From Notospermus geniculatus (Eukaryota; Nemertea; Pilidiophora; Heteronemertea; Lineidae): 64,000 nt of DNA. The notes under the pieces were generated by a model. It was not told the origin of the DNA and ran no database searches. It worked only from the letters and a program-made list of their open reading frames with translations. Numbering within the stretch: the first letter of the stretch is position 1; the number at the start of each line of letters is the position of its first letter. This document shows positions 33,475 to 44,661 of the stretch, in pieces. The position numbers were made by a program, and so were the translations under genes. The stretch covers positions 1 to 64,000 of the forward strand of contig NMRB01000758.1 of NCBI GenBank assembly GCA_002633025.1. The letters are read 5' to 3'.

Positions 33475-34534
33475 TGTACAGTCTTGTTCGTATTAATATC
33501 AAAACCTATTATCTCAAATTTCTCATAAACCACCAAACCAATTTAAATGCGGTTTTCTGCATAAGGTCAGAAATCTTGTTGACTACAACTGGGCATCAAT
33601 GTTTTTGCACAAGATTCACTTCTTCATTGCGTAATCTGTCATTGAAAAAAGGTCCCAAAAAACTTTTTTGTTTCTGGATTTTTCACCAAAATTCCTTGGC
33701 CAGAATGAAGTTATGCCAAAATAAAGGTGATTTAGCAAGTTACTGTCAAAATACGTCGTTTAGTTTTTGAGAAATTGACGTTTTTGTAAAGCTGTATCAA
33801 CACCACTTGTGTTCCACTACCAACAACTTATGAGACGGCCCCTACATAATAATGCAAACCATTCACTATGCATGGGTCACTGTATAGGCAGAGATAAATG
33901 TTGTGACCTGTACTGGTTATTCATGACATTGTATTGCAAAAAGTAACAGGCATTGAGAAAGAACTTAGTAGCCTTTGTCATCTTTGTTTGAAGTTAACCA
34001 GTGCATGAATTGGTCACTAAAGCCGCCACACACTTGAAAAATTATTATGTAACACTTTTGCCACATAGGACTCAGCGCTGTTCTATAGATCTATGGATTT
34101 TGTATGCACTGACGGCCGACACAAGGGACATGAAGTATGGTTTGCATTATTATGTAGGGACCGTCTCATAAGTTGTTGGCAGTGGAAGACAAGTGATGTT
34201 GATATAGCTTTACAAAAACGTCAATTTTTCAAAAACTAAATGGCCGATTTTGACAGTAACTTGCTAAATCACCTTTATCATGTTTATTTTGGCATAACTT
34301 CATTCTAGCAAAGGAATTTTGGTGAAAAATCCAGAAACAAAAAAGGTTTTTTTGGACCTTTTTTCAACGACAGATTACGCAATGAAGAAGTGAATCTTGT
34401 GCAAAAACATTGATGCCCAGTTGTAGTCAACAAGATTTCTGACTTTATGCAGAAAACCGCATTTAAATTGGTTTGGTGGTTTATGAGATATTTGAGATAA
34501 TCGGTGTTGATATTAATACGAACAAGACTGTACA
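33475..34534. mobile_element. Large foldback element of 1.06 kb
   Basis: Arms of about 390 bp (33475-33865 and 34135-34534) are inverted near-copies, starting TGTACAGTCTTGTTCGTATT. The same peptide frame occurs on both strands because of the symmetry. The central 270 bp is unique and shows no coding potential. It is not a gene. Confidence 0.9.
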
Positions 34535-35428
34535 TGCATCGAAAAACGGGTATGCAGCGTTCGTCCTGCATGCCATGCAGCGGGTGCCGTGAAACAATCC
34601 GTGTGGACGATGGTCGTTGGTTCTGCATGCCAGAGGGTGATTTGCGAACACCCTCCATTTGCAGCCCCTACTTCAGAATCGTTGGGGAAAGAACCATTCG
34701 CCTTGTTATCTACTTGTTTGCAAATCGAGGTTCCGTCTTACCGAAGTTTGATATTCCTTGTTTCGCTAGAAGCAAAAGTAACGCTGCTCGTAATTGTCCA
34801 AACAAATATCGTAACGTAAGAAATATAACTATTGCACGTTGAGTCGGAGCCAATGCATTGCGGTAATGATCGAGACACCCGGTGGGCAGGGGAAGTTTCC
34901 TATATCATCAACCTCATGCGATACAAAATTCAATTGGAATGTACTGGATATTAGTAATGAAACAGTAGAAATGCTGGAATACTTTTTTCTCTGCGCCTTT
35001 GTACACACATGTCAGTCTATGATTATGCCGAAGTCATTACATTATGAATTGCCCCTGCCTATACGATTTGTGATGGGAAAAGTGGTGGCCAAAACCCAGC
35101 AAATTAGTAAACCATAAAAGTGTCATATTATTCGGTTCATCAGCATACATATCGAATATGGTTAGTAATCCGAGTATACAATATCGTTTAAGGTCTCCCG
35201 ATACATAGTCGAAAATTTTGGGATCCTGGAAAACAATGCTGCATAAATCAAGGGCATCGGGAAATATCGTGCTATTCGTGCCTTTCTATGATGAATCTAT
35301 CTCTTATCTGTCGATTTATGTAAAAAGCAACATGATATGAAGTAGGCCTACAGTACACTTAATTAACGAAGGTTAAGTTCAAAATGTTGTCATTTGGTGG
35401 CAGGTTTCGGGCTATTTGACCTAATATA
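34535..35428. other. Unannotated sequence
   Basis: No gene or repeat was identified; short open frames show no family resemblance. Confidence 0.35.
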
Positions 35429-35559
35429 GAGTTTTCGCAGTGCCCCCGAAACGCCAACAACGCGAACGTCAATACTTTTGTTTGGTGCTCTCTTCGTGGC
35501 ATCGAACAATGGGTTTGGCGTTCGCTATCTGGCGTTTCGGGGGCTTTGCGAAAACTCCC
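35429..35559. mobile_element. TA-flanked foldback MITE, family M1 copy 2
   Basis: Same TIRs and loop as 3187-3314 and flanked by TA. The left end has lost two of the three leading Gs, and the right arm carries a small insertion. Confidence 0.85.
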
Positions 35560-35599
35560 TACTATCTTCTAACTTGGTCTGATCAGGTGTCTGAGTCCC

Positions 35600-36015
35600 C
35601 TCTGTACCTGAAACTCGAGGCTTATGGCAAGCGGTTTGTCCATTTATTCCAAAAACTAAGTTTTTGCTCTGGAAACTTAGTTTACAGTGCTAAAAATTAA
35701 GTTTTTTCTTGCATAACTCGGGTTTTGCTCTAGGAACTCATATTTCAACTCCAGAACTGTAGTTCCAAGATCAAATGGACAAAAACCTGGCATCTGCTGG
35801 GCAAAAACTCAGTTTATGGATGGTACGGGCAGAACCTTAGTTTTTGCGGCTAAAAACTCAGTTTCTGAGCAAAAACTAAGTTTCCGATCTGAAACATTAG
35901 TTCTTCGTCCCCCGGAACTATTATTATGCCCCAGAAATAACATTCTGGTCCAAAAAGCAAGTTTCTGGATGCGAAAACTTAGTTTCTGGGCAAAAACTAA
36001 GTTTTTAACCGTAAC
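35600..36015. repeat. Degenerate array of the palindrome AAACTTAGTTT
   Basis: About 20 diverged units of 15-25 bp built on AAAACTAAGTTT, AAACTTAGTTT or GGAACT..AGTTCC fill 400 bp in both orientations. No single period is kept. The organisation parallels 530-770 (TCCTAGGA) and 12390-12850 (AAAATCGATTTT). Confidence 0.7.
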
Positions 36016-36018
36016 CTA

Positions 36019-36352
36019 CACTGTTAGAAATTATTAATTTTACAGTAGTAATTTTGCAGTAATTTTACAGAAATTGCCTGCAGCAGAGTCCCCAGCACTT
36101 TCTGTAAATTTACATATTTTTTTAATGGTATGATTCATGTTTTCGTGTATTGGTTGGACTCCATTGGACATCCCGTTATGATGCCTTCTGAGAGCAGTAT
36201 GAAAATATAATTTGGTCAGCCTCCAGTCAAGTCTCTGTTGACATTTATTTAAGTCTGTACTTTTACAGATCAAGTCTGTAATTTTACAGATCCGTCCTGG
36301 GGATTCTGCTGCACAGATTTTCTGTAAAATCTTCTGTTATTTCTAACAGTGT
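36019..36352. mobile_element. TIR element with ACACTGTTAGAAAT ends
   Basis: ACACTGTTAGAAATTATT is complemented by AATAACAGAAG..TTTCTAACAGTGT at the right end, with TTTTACAG repeated at both sides. The 334-bp body has no gene. Confidence 0.75.
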
Positions 36353-36387
36353 ATGTTTTATAATACCTCGGTTCCATAATCAAACCT

Positions 36388-36492
36388 CTGCACACACGTA
36401 TTGTACGATCCGGGACGAGGTATAAAACAATAGTTCTTACAACTTGTGTTTTATACCTCGTCCCCGATCGTAAAATACGTATACTGTGTGCA
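36388..36492. mobile_element. Foldback MITE, copy b of the 2908/41220 family
   Basis: CTGCACACACGTATTGTACG and the complement TACGTATACTGTGTGCAC are the ends, and GACGAGGTATAAAACA and its complement the inner arms. ACGTATACTGTG is an empty site for the palindrome inserted in copy c. Confidence 0.75.
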
Positions 36493-36579
36493 CTAGTGTT
36501 TAGTTTTAGTATATTATAGATGTAATGGGGTGATATTATGGTGATCCGCAAGATCCGCAGTTCCGCAAATTATACATGA

Positions 36580-37995
36580 CCGCGGAGGAGATGTGTTTCC
36601 ATTCCACAACATCTCCTGCACAACTATGCCATCAAATACATACATCCAAAGGTTTTTGACCTTCATCAAATTCGTCACAGCATGTTTGTCAGCTCTAATT
36701 GATTATGCTCACTTCTTCCTGCCTCGAGACGCGAGGAGCACTTTTCTAATTTCAAATTTCAAATTTTGGCAATGCCTTAGCAGGAGATCATACATGTAAC
36801 TGTGACAGAGGGCAGCACACAGTAATAATGTCCTGGGATGCCTTTTTTTTGTGGGAAATTGATCAGCACCTGAATGTCCCATTCAATTCAATAATTTTAA
36901 CAACTAGTGACTGACACCTATAGAGGCAGTGAGTTACATGTTGGTTCCTCATTGTACGATTTATTAACATACAATCATGATGATCGATTTTCTTTTTATC
37001 AATATCAAGTACTGTAAGTTGTCACTTCATTCCGAATCAACAGCAGAATGTTAATGTTTTGTATCGACAGTAGAAGTACCTGCCAGTCGTCTGAAGTCTG
37101 ATAAGCACAAAGCACTGTCCGGCAATCGATTACATCTCACTTTGCTCCGTACTATGACTATTGTACATTCATTTACACAGCACGCAGAACATACTTTAGA
37201 ACAAGAATGCGCCAATGGGACGGTCAACCAAGTATAAACATACTGCATAATGCATCGTGTAGAAATCGGCTAACCTCTTCCTACATGTACACTCTGCAGC
37301 AAGCAACCAGATTCCGTGTTCAACGCGTTGGGATTTTCTCGTGCGCCCAATCAGAAGCCTCTTTGCGATAATTTATTCATACGAGTACCCGGTACGCCGT
37401 TCAACTTCGTAGCGAACAACACTAGCCTGCTGATACATAATCGACTTCCCACTGCCAGTCCTACAACAGACTAACAAATAGTCTCCATCGAATATTGCCT
37501 TCGTGGCTTCTTTTTGAGTACGGTATTGTACTTGTAAGTCCTTCCACGGAGAATTTGCATTCGAATAAAGTTTCATCGACCGCCATCTTGCATGTCATCA
37601 TACCCGAGCTGCCGATTCAAGCTTTGCCGTGATTGGTTGCTATTTTTGGGACCGGGGAAATCCTTGAACACGGATTGTGGTTTGCTTGCGTGAAGGTCAA
37701 GGGAGGAGAAGCCGAGTCTTGACCAGAACTCAGTGAAGATGAGTATAACTAACATGCAAGTCATCATTGGTCGCTTTTCTGAAAAGGTGGGATATCATGT
37801 TTTCGCTGGTGATGGACAAAAGTGGTCAAAATGGTTTTGAAGCAAACTCGTCGTCAAGGGGTCAGAACAGAGAATCCAGTGCCGCTATCTTGCATTCATT
37901 GCTTTACTCACATTACATGTAGGAAATTTATTGCCTACAAAAAGTATATTTGTGGTACTACCTTCGAACAGCACTTAGAACACAGTCAACTGGGG
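36580..37995 (-). repeat. Long dispersed repeat, copy 2, with an insertion
   Basis: Inverse-orientation match of 9180-9960. The homology breaks between about 37235 and 37745, where an extra 500 bp carries the RecQ-like fragment. AGTATAA occurs at both breakpoints (CCAAGTATAAAC and TGAGTATAACTA) and may be a target duplication. Confidence 0.75.
37373..37576 (-). pseudogene. RecQ-like helicase first-exon fragment
   Basis: From an ATG at 37576 the minus-strand frame reads Y-R-T-Q-K-E-A-T-K-A-I, then C-R-T-G-S-G-K-S-I-M-Y-Q. This fits the glutamine motif and Walker A (motif I) of RecQ-type helicases with a substituted first residue. It stops after 67 residues, before motif Ia. The upstream sequence has CAAGATGGCGGTCG and a CCAAT box (on the minus strand), like a promoter and first exon. 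It sits in a 500-bp insertion inside a repeat, so it is probably captured or pseudogenic. It is not a close copy of the fragment at 31643. Confidence 0.5.
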
Positions 37996-38009
37996 AGCCT
38001 GATAGTGGT

Positions 38010-38080
38010 TATCACGTCCGTTTAGCAAGCGGCAGGCCCCGGGTTCGAATCCAGCCCAGGCCATACGGGATCCCATTCCC
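38010..38080 (+). repeat. tRNA-Val-like SINE head fragment
   Basis: TAGTGGTTATCACGTCCG resembles a tRNA-Val A-box region, and CCCCGGGTTCGAATCC is a perfect B box. The 3' body is replaced by the adjacent MITE, so this is a fragment. The anticodon stem does not fold convincingly. Confidence 0.65.
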
Positions 38081-38256
38081 GGTGTAACGTTTTTCAGTGA
38101 GGCCCGTGTGCCAGTGTGACATTATACAATAGATTGACGGAATAAGCCGCGACTTGACAATGAACGACACACAGAGAAACAGCGAGTCCGTTTCCCAGTG
38201 TGTTCCGAACAATGGAAGTCACACAGAAAAACGGCCACACTGAAAAACGTTATACC
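38081..38256 (+). mobile_element. MITE family M2, copy 2
   Basis: Full-length relative of 27060-27230 with the same TIRs (GGTGTAACGTTTTTCAGTG) and internal ACACAGAGAAACAGCGAG. Confidence 0.9.
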
Positions 38257-38289
38257 TGCTCTTCAGTCTGTCACAAATTATTCAAGATT

Positions 38290-38405
38290 TGATTCGTATC
38301 GCGTTCGTCTCGGTCATAGTCGTCTGGAGTGTGCGCGTGATTGAATTGATCTCGTCTCGGTCAGAGTCGCTTGGAATGTGCGCGTGCGGATCGAACTGAT
38401 CTCGT
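38290..38405 (+). repeat. Tandem duplication, unit about 57 bp
   Basis: CGTCTCGGTCATAGTCGTCT and CGTCTCGGTCAGAGTCGCTT start two copies, each continuing GGA(G/A)TGTGCGCGTG. Confidence 0.8.
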
Positions 38406-38536
38406 CATATGTTTAAGAGTTGTTATATCATAAATGTTTGAGGTTTAGTAACTATTCTATCATAGAATTTTGTGGTGTTTAAAAGGAGTTAAGTTTGAGA
38501 AGATTGGCAGAAGAGAAATACGCGCTGTGTCGTTAA

Positions 38537-38885
38537 AGGGAGACTCCACTCAATGTAAGCTTTTGAATTTTTATCAATCCATAGAGACTAATGCCATGAA
38601 TTGTTATGTCACTAGTGTCAATAGGCTGTTGACCTTTGTAGTGAATGAGCTAATATTGTGACTGCCTAGGCCTATTGGTTGTTCCTTCATAAATATGCAT
38701 TGAGCACACATGACATCATGTGTGCTGTGCTATGGTCCCCTTGGGATTCAATTAAAATACTTAAAATGATGAGTTTGCTGATTTTTAAAAAATCTGACAT
38801 GTTGCAGATAGCAATGAATTTGAATGTAGACCTATTAATGATATTTCAAAAATTCAAAATTTTACACAATGAGTGGAGTATCCCT
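38537..38885. mobile_element. TTAA-flanked MITE of 349 bp
   Basis: TIRs AGGGAGACTCCACTCA and TGAGTGGAGTATCCCT are flanked by TTAA at 38533-38536 and 38886-38889. The interior is AT-rich and has no gene. Confidence 0.9.
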
Positions 38886-38889
38886 TTAA

Positions 38890-40964
38890 GACAGGGCTAA
38901 AACCCAGACCCACCCATGTACCTCCAAACCAGAAACTTCTAGATTGCACGAGTGTGCGACCATATTTCCTCACCTACGGGTTGAGAACTGTGCATGTTTA
39001 CATAGGGCTACTACGTAAGTTATTCCGCCTTTCCCAGTTTCCTATTTTGTAAATCATCTTTGCCAGTTTTAACGAGATCTAATAGGTAAAAAACCGTCGT
39101 TTTATCTTTTGCCAGCCTACTCATCCGATAGATATAATGAGCGAAATCCAATGTGAAAATCCAGAACCGTTGTCTACTAAGAACTTCACTTAGATGAAGC
39201 AGATCGCCACCGTCCTAGAAACTCGTGAAACTTCCTAATACAATGGGTCCAGACTGGTTTGGCTCCAATTCTACAAACTTGTGATAATGATCTGTGGTAC
39301 CTCCATATAGAGAAGAATCCTCGGAACAAAGACTTTCACATCCTATCTATAAGTCTCCTGTAAATACCCTGTTGTTATCGTTGGTATTTGCCATCTTTTG
39401 GTTTAAAATATATTCTATTCAATTAAAATTAGGCCTTCCTTGTTGTGATTGTTCAAACCGTGCCTTTCCACGTGACACAGTCCGTCGCATGGGACAGTAC
39501 AGTCGACCCGCAAAGGTCCTTTTTTTCGCTCGATTTATTTTGCGCGCGGGGAAATAATAGGCGATCGGAGCTCTCGACGACGCTCCTCCTCGTGTACCCC
39601 ATTCGAGAAATTGGGCACCTCGCACAAAAGTGCGTTTATTGAGGAGACCGTTCAAATTCAACACATAAACCATATATTTATGTATCAGTATTTAGCTAAG
39701 ACATTGAGCTTTCCATTCGTGTCATTAATTTTTGCATAATGCAAACGAGTGAAGAGAAAGCATTTCAGAAATTTCGTCTCCCGCACAGAATTAGAGGTCG
39801 TTTGGAATCGAGTGTTGTTACAAACATGGTCATAACTACATGATTACGTGCCTGCATAAAACCAGCAAAACTTAATGGATGAAGAAATTATCGATCCTTA
39901 ACCTGTGTTAATTTCATACTTCGGCATGGTATTACAACTTTTTGTACGCAGTTTGAGCAGCAGTAAGTAACGATTTCCGCAGCCATGCTTGGGGCCGACC
40001 TGCCCATACCAGCCGGAGATTGTCGATGTATACCGAATTGCGTCTCTCCAGCTGTTCGGATCTCGAAGACGATCGATAACCTGGTTCCTTGGGCGTCCGA
40101 CGTGGCGCTGTCTGACGATTCGTCAGTCAGCGCCACCGTCGGAGCTCATGGAACCAGGTCAGACAATGGATAAAGCGAGGGAGATTTCTTGAAAATGTAG
40201 TTGTGTTTCGCGGTGATTTTCAACCTCTCAGACATGCATGCATAAAACCACGCTTCGCATGTACATTGTTCTATATTATAACAACCCGAACGACCTACGC
40301 AGAAGTTTCAAAATACTGTTCCAAGAAAGTGTAGGCAATTTGAAGAACGCCTATTTTCGAGAAGAGCACAAAAACACAAGATATCTTTCAATCGATAACT
40401 CGGTCATAACTGCATCGATTTACATGAAATATTCGGCAACTATCGCAGAGAAACTTCCATCAACATTGTAAACATCACGCCACCTTGAAACGTCTGGCTA
40501 ATCGTGCGTAATTAGTGATTGTTTTATAGCGTCTGCTACGCCTACGTCACTGCCTCGCTTTCGTTCAAATACCACGGCTGACACGTCGTGGTGCTGTTCG
40601 TACCGTTGCGGGTACCTTTGAAAATTTTATTTGGTAACACCTCAGAAGAGAATATTTTTAACCTAGCTAAATAAGGTTTTAAACTGTATAGCAGCAACCC
40701 TCCCAATCTGTGATAGCCGGTGACCAATCAATTATTGTATGTCTAGTCTCATAAGTGTTCTTTTATGTTCATCTTAATAATGTTTTTATGTTAATATTAG
40801 GAATGTTTTACTAATAATGTTTTATAATAATATGTTTTATATGTTAATGTTACTTTTAAAATAATTTTACCTCTATGTACTGTAAGTAACAGTTAGAGAG
40901 AAAATAAAATTCGTAGTTCGTAATTGGTAATTCGTAATTCGGGTCGACTGAGTAAGCTGTGGTG
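38890..40964. other. Unannotated, with one hairpin at 40079-40159
   Basis: AACCTGGTTCC and GGAACCAGGT close a hairpin with GTCCGACGTGGCGCTGTCTG and its complement inside. The remaining 2 kb shows no recognisable gene or repeat. Confidence 0.45.
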
Positions 40965-41125
40965 CCTTGTACCTTGTGTCTTTGCAAGGGCAAGTGAAAG
41001 ACCCCATCCAAGTGATGAACATTGAGTAGCTTCTGATGACCTCCTCCGTACTTCCCAGGGCCAGTAATGCTATAGCGTCGGCCCTGACGGAAAAATGAAG
41101 ACAAATACAAATACAAACTGCAACT
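40965..41125 (+). mobile_element. S1 SINE 3' part with LINE-type tail
   Basis: GCTGTGGTGCCTTGTACCTT and GGGCAAGTGAAAGACCCC match the S1 SINE tail at 4590-4640 (complement). AGGGCCAGTAATGCTATAGC and CTGACGGAAAAATGAA, with an ACAAAT-rich end, match 11480-11650. The tRNA-like head is missing (5' truncation). Confidence 0.8.
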
Positions 41126-41418
41126 CCAGGCTACCGAGGGATGTAATCCGCTAAAATACGAAATTTGTAATTTTGAAATTGTGAATTTCGTGGACCACGA
41201 AATTGTTCGATTCCATAATCATAACTGTGCACACAGTATGGTTATATTACGAGCGGGTACATTCATGTATTAATAACGGGTCTCTATAAGGTGAAAGACA
41301 GTTTCCTGCCGGACTCGAACCCACGGACGCTCGCATTAGGCATCGGGTACGAAGTATAAAATACAAGTTAGAACTACTCTTTTACACCAGTCCTCGTCCC
41401 CGATCTAAAATCCGTATA

Positions 41419-41893
41419 GATCGATTGCACGCCGTTTCCGATCTTTTCCGACCACCGTTGTCAACGCAACAATGATTTCCGATCTCCGTTCGGGCATTGT
41501 TGTGCGTCATCTCGAGAATGAAGTTTCGCGCATGCGCTCGGGCTGGGTCCGGAAGCAATTTCGGGATGGACATGTAAACAAACCGAAACGCGGCTAAAAA
41601 CTCGATTTTGTACACGTATTACGATCACTAACATATAAAATGGTGAAAGTATGCATTGTTAAAAACTGTGGGGCACACTTTGGACAATCAAATATTGTGC
41701 GGTTCTTCAGAATACCGGCAGAAGAGGGCCGAGGAGAAGCATGGCAACGCTGTCACTCAAAAACGACAAGGTCATTTATTTTCGGACCCAGCCTACTGCG
41801 CATGCGGGGAGTTTCTAATTTTAGATTCCCGACCGAGATCGGTAGCCTTGACGACGGCGGTTGGGAAAGATCGGAAACGGCGTGCAATCGATC
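41419..41893. mobile_element. 475-bp palindrome carrying a THAP-like exon, TATA duplication
   Basis: Arms start GATCGATTGCACGCCGTTTC and are flanked by TATA at 41415-41418 and 41894-41897. Two uninterrupted relatives (near 3005-3020 on the minus strand, and 36470-36485) keep a single TATA, which supports the boundaries. The inner arms include GGCTGGGTCCGGAA and its complement. The unique core holds the start of a THAP-like frame. Confidence 0.8.
41640..41760 (+). pseudogene. THAP-like zinc-finger start (captured exon)
   Basis: From an ATG in AAAATGGTGAAAG the frame begins M-V-K-V-C-I-V-K-N-C and continues with R-F-F-R-I-P and E-A-W. That is the layout of a THAP domain start (paired cysteines, then F-x-(F/I)-P, then a tryptophan). 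THAP domains bind DNA and occur in P-element and Kolobok proteins and in host regulators. The later Cys-His pair is not evident because the frame runs into the right palindrome arm. It is a fragment. Confidence 0.45.
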
Positions 41894-42064
41894 TATACTG
41901 TGTGCACAGTCAGAAAAGATACGACGAAAGTACTAAAATAAATGTTTTAAGACCCTGTTTTGAGAGGATTGTCACTTTCATGCAACTTTCAGAGAAAGTT
42001 GGTAATTTGGCATATGTTTAGGCGGTAAATTCAGAGGCATGTCACATTCTAGGAATTCTAAGGG

Positions 42065-42310
42065 ATAGACAAATCCCAAATTCCAGTTCTGCGCACTTCC
42101 GCCGAAATAGCAACAAGAACCTCGATCTGAAACCAGCTGACGTGACGCAATCCGTGATTCAGCAATGGTCAACTCTGACGTAACGTCGTCCAAGTCACTG
42201 TCGTGGGGTTCTCTGCGTCACGTCATTCAGTTTCAGACCGAGGTTCTTGTTGCTATTTCAGCGGAAGTGCGCAGATCTTTCCCGTTTACGTCAATATGGG
42301 ATTTGTCTAT
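42065..42310. mobile_element. Foldback MITE of 246 bp
   Basis: ATAGACAAATCCCA and TGGGATTTGTCTAT are the ends. The arms include TGCGCACTTCCGCCGAAATA and GCAACAAGAACCTCG with their complements. The asymmetric centre has GACGTAACGTCGTCC. Confidence 0.85.
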
Positions 42311-42366
42311 GGATGATTCCATACACGGAATCCCGTTCGATGGCTCGAACTTTCATGAACGCTTAA

Positions 42367-43109
42367 GGGCGAGCTGTCATTGTGAATTTTCATATTGCTC
42401 CAATCCAGGCCCCTCTGAGAAAAGCAATAAAGACACCCCCAGTTGACTGTTTTTATGGTCCAATGTGATCACTGCGCTTTATAGACACCGAAAATGAGGA
42501 AAGTCCCAAGGATTACAGCTTAATTACATTACATAATCATAAACAAAGAAATTCACCAAACACGAAAAACGGGTACAATTTTCTTGGAGAGGAAACATGT
42601 AAATGACACATTGAAGGTGTGGCAACAATGTCACAAACCCATAGAACCTGGGGTGCCGAGGGTGTCCTGACTTGATCTTCATGTACACCATACACGCTCA
42701 GCACAAAAAGGACAACAAGGAAGTAAAATCCAAATCCAATATGGCCGCCCTGTTTTGGAAAATGTGGCAGCATTCGTGGAATTCACATGCCAAGTACTCT
42801 ATACCTGTTGAAAATATTGCTGTCAAAATGGGTGGACTAAGTAGAATAAACCTAGAACTTTATGTTCTACATGTCGTTTGATCCTCAAAATGTACCATTT
42901 CGTGGGAAAGTGTACCGATTACTAGTCTTTTGATTCAACTTATTAGCTAATTAGTGCGTTCCAAGATACATCTCATTCAATTCCTTTTGACTTATAGACC
43001 CCGCAGGTGCCTTCATTTCCGTCATATATCTTGTACTTTTATGGTATTTTGACATCTTTTATTTACAACGCCTGGCCACGTTTCAAAAATTCAAAACGTT
43101 GGCTCGCCC
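42367..43109. mobile_element. TTAA-flanked element of 743 bp
   Basis: GGGCGAGC and GCTCGCCC form short TIRs flanked by TTAA at 42363-42366 and 43110-43113. The interior has no transposase and no recognisable gene. Confidence 0.6.
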
Positions 43110-43314
43110 TTAAGACATAACAAACCTTTCCGATTGCCTCATTCTCTTTCTTATTGCTTGGGGCGTCCCGCAACCCCTTCAAGTATTAAGCTTTAGGATT
43201 CTATTCCCTCCAGGCTCCAACAACTGAGGTCGAGAAATTCGTTCAAATATAATATCAGATTACACTTCCTCGGAAGGAAAAACCGCCTACCAACCACCAA
43301 ACATGATCTGCCTC

Positions 43315-43580
43315 GCGAACAGGAGATCGCTCTGAATAGAGTCAGATGCGATCTTCTGTTTGAGAGTCATTTCTTTACACACAACTTCACTAATGTCCAA
43401 GACCCACAATGCTCCTGTGGCTTCCGCCAACAAACTACTCCACGACGTATTCTTTTCCAATGTTCCATATTAATCGACTTGCGTGACGTATTTAATCACG
43501 ACTTAGTTTTAGTCCCATAGTCCCGTACTGCCCTGTCAAGAGAGACTGCAGTATCTGACTTTTTCACCAAATTGAGATGA
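43315..43580 (+). pseudogene. Non-LTR retrotransposon C-terminal fragment
   Basis: One frame reads R-V-R-C-D-L-L-F-E-S, then C-S-C-G-F-R-Q-Q-T, then R-I-L-F-Q-C-S. This is the C-terminal zinc-knuckle-like motif (C-x-C-G...T...L-x-x-C) that follows reverse transcriptase in many L2/Jockey/RTE-type elements. An in-frame TAG at 43518 precedes a further 19 codons ending TGA at 43580, so the copy is dead. The RT domain itself is absent. Confidence 0.6.
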
Positions 43581-44575
43581 AGACACTTTTGGGCTTGGCT
43601 ACATCAGCTCCACCTATTGGAAATATCAAATCTCATGATCAGGGTTTGCAAACCCATGAAAACACTATGTGCAGTCATGCAGTATCTGCAGATATGGGGT
43701 GGGATGTCAGGACAGAGTGCAGTATCTCAAACTTACTGCAGTCTGACCTGACACAGTCTCAGAGCAGTCAGCTTGTAGGCCTAGTTGCTGCCCTGTCTAT
43801 TACCTAGGTCACTCCAGCGGTCATGATTCTTATACTTCCCACACAAAAGGTTACTTTCCTCCCCTGAATTCAGGTACATGTATAACATTAAAACTCCACG
43901 AACGAGAGCAAAACCTTTCGGGCAGTATCTACAAGACAACGATTTTTGTAGATACTGCAGTCTCTCTTGACAACGTCACAAATTAAGGGTAACATGAAAC
44001 GTAGACTTGATAAGTGAAAAACTAAGACGTAATATTCAAATAGGTATTCTTCACCAGGCATGCCAGGCGACTTATGGACGAACCATACTCTACCAATATC
44101 ATCAGTACATGTAGTTAAAAAAGTGCCGAGTTTCTTAATAATATCATTCATGTTTTAACCTAGCCTCTACCCTCGCCAGTTAAGTTTAGTATTCTTTCAT
44201 TCCTTTATTCACTGCTGACTTGTTCCCTTATTTATTTCGGCCCAAAACTACCTTCAGTTTCGATTCAGAACATCAATGAGTCTGACTGCGATGGTGACTG
44301 ACTGCCCCATTTTATTTATGGACGAACCATACTCTACCAATATGTATGTTTTGGTTTGTATGTTTTTGTCTCATTTTCTTCTTCGTTTCTTTATTTTGCA
44401 CTTGTTCAACTGTTGTGTAATCAATGTAATTCACCGCCACCTTTCTCAACTACACATACTAAAGCTATAACAGGGCCAGTAATGCCTCGGCCTCAGTACA
44501 GCCCTTCTGTATACTAATATTATCTTGTCTTTGTGAATAAATGAAATGAAATGAAAAACTAACTTCCAGACATAT
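43581..44575 (+). mobile_element. Probable 3' region of the same retroelement
   Basis: The stretch has no gene and ends with GGGCCAGTAATGCCTCGGCC, then CTTGTCTTTGTGAATAAATG and an (AAATG)n-type tail at about 44530-44555, typical of a LINE 3' end. ACGAACCATACTCTACCAAT occurs twice (about 44081 and 44321). The link to the coding fragment is inferred from order only. Confidence 0.45.
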
Positions 44576-44661
44576 TATTGTTTAAAAGGAATCCTATCAA
44601 TGATGACGAGGGACCATTATCAACTCTACTGCATTGAAATAAATTCTACCGTCTCGACAAT

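Larger units (their letters stand above)
41220..42005 (+). mobile_element. Dispersed MITE, copy c, interrupted by a palindrome
   Basis: The left arm (about 41224-41262) and the segments 41376-41418 and 41894-42005 match copies a and b. A 475-bp palindrome splits it at the TATA of CGTATACTGTG. Confidence 0.7.

Noticed and set aside
33474-34658. Similar open frames on both strands
   Set aside because: Again the arms of a foldback element, not genes.
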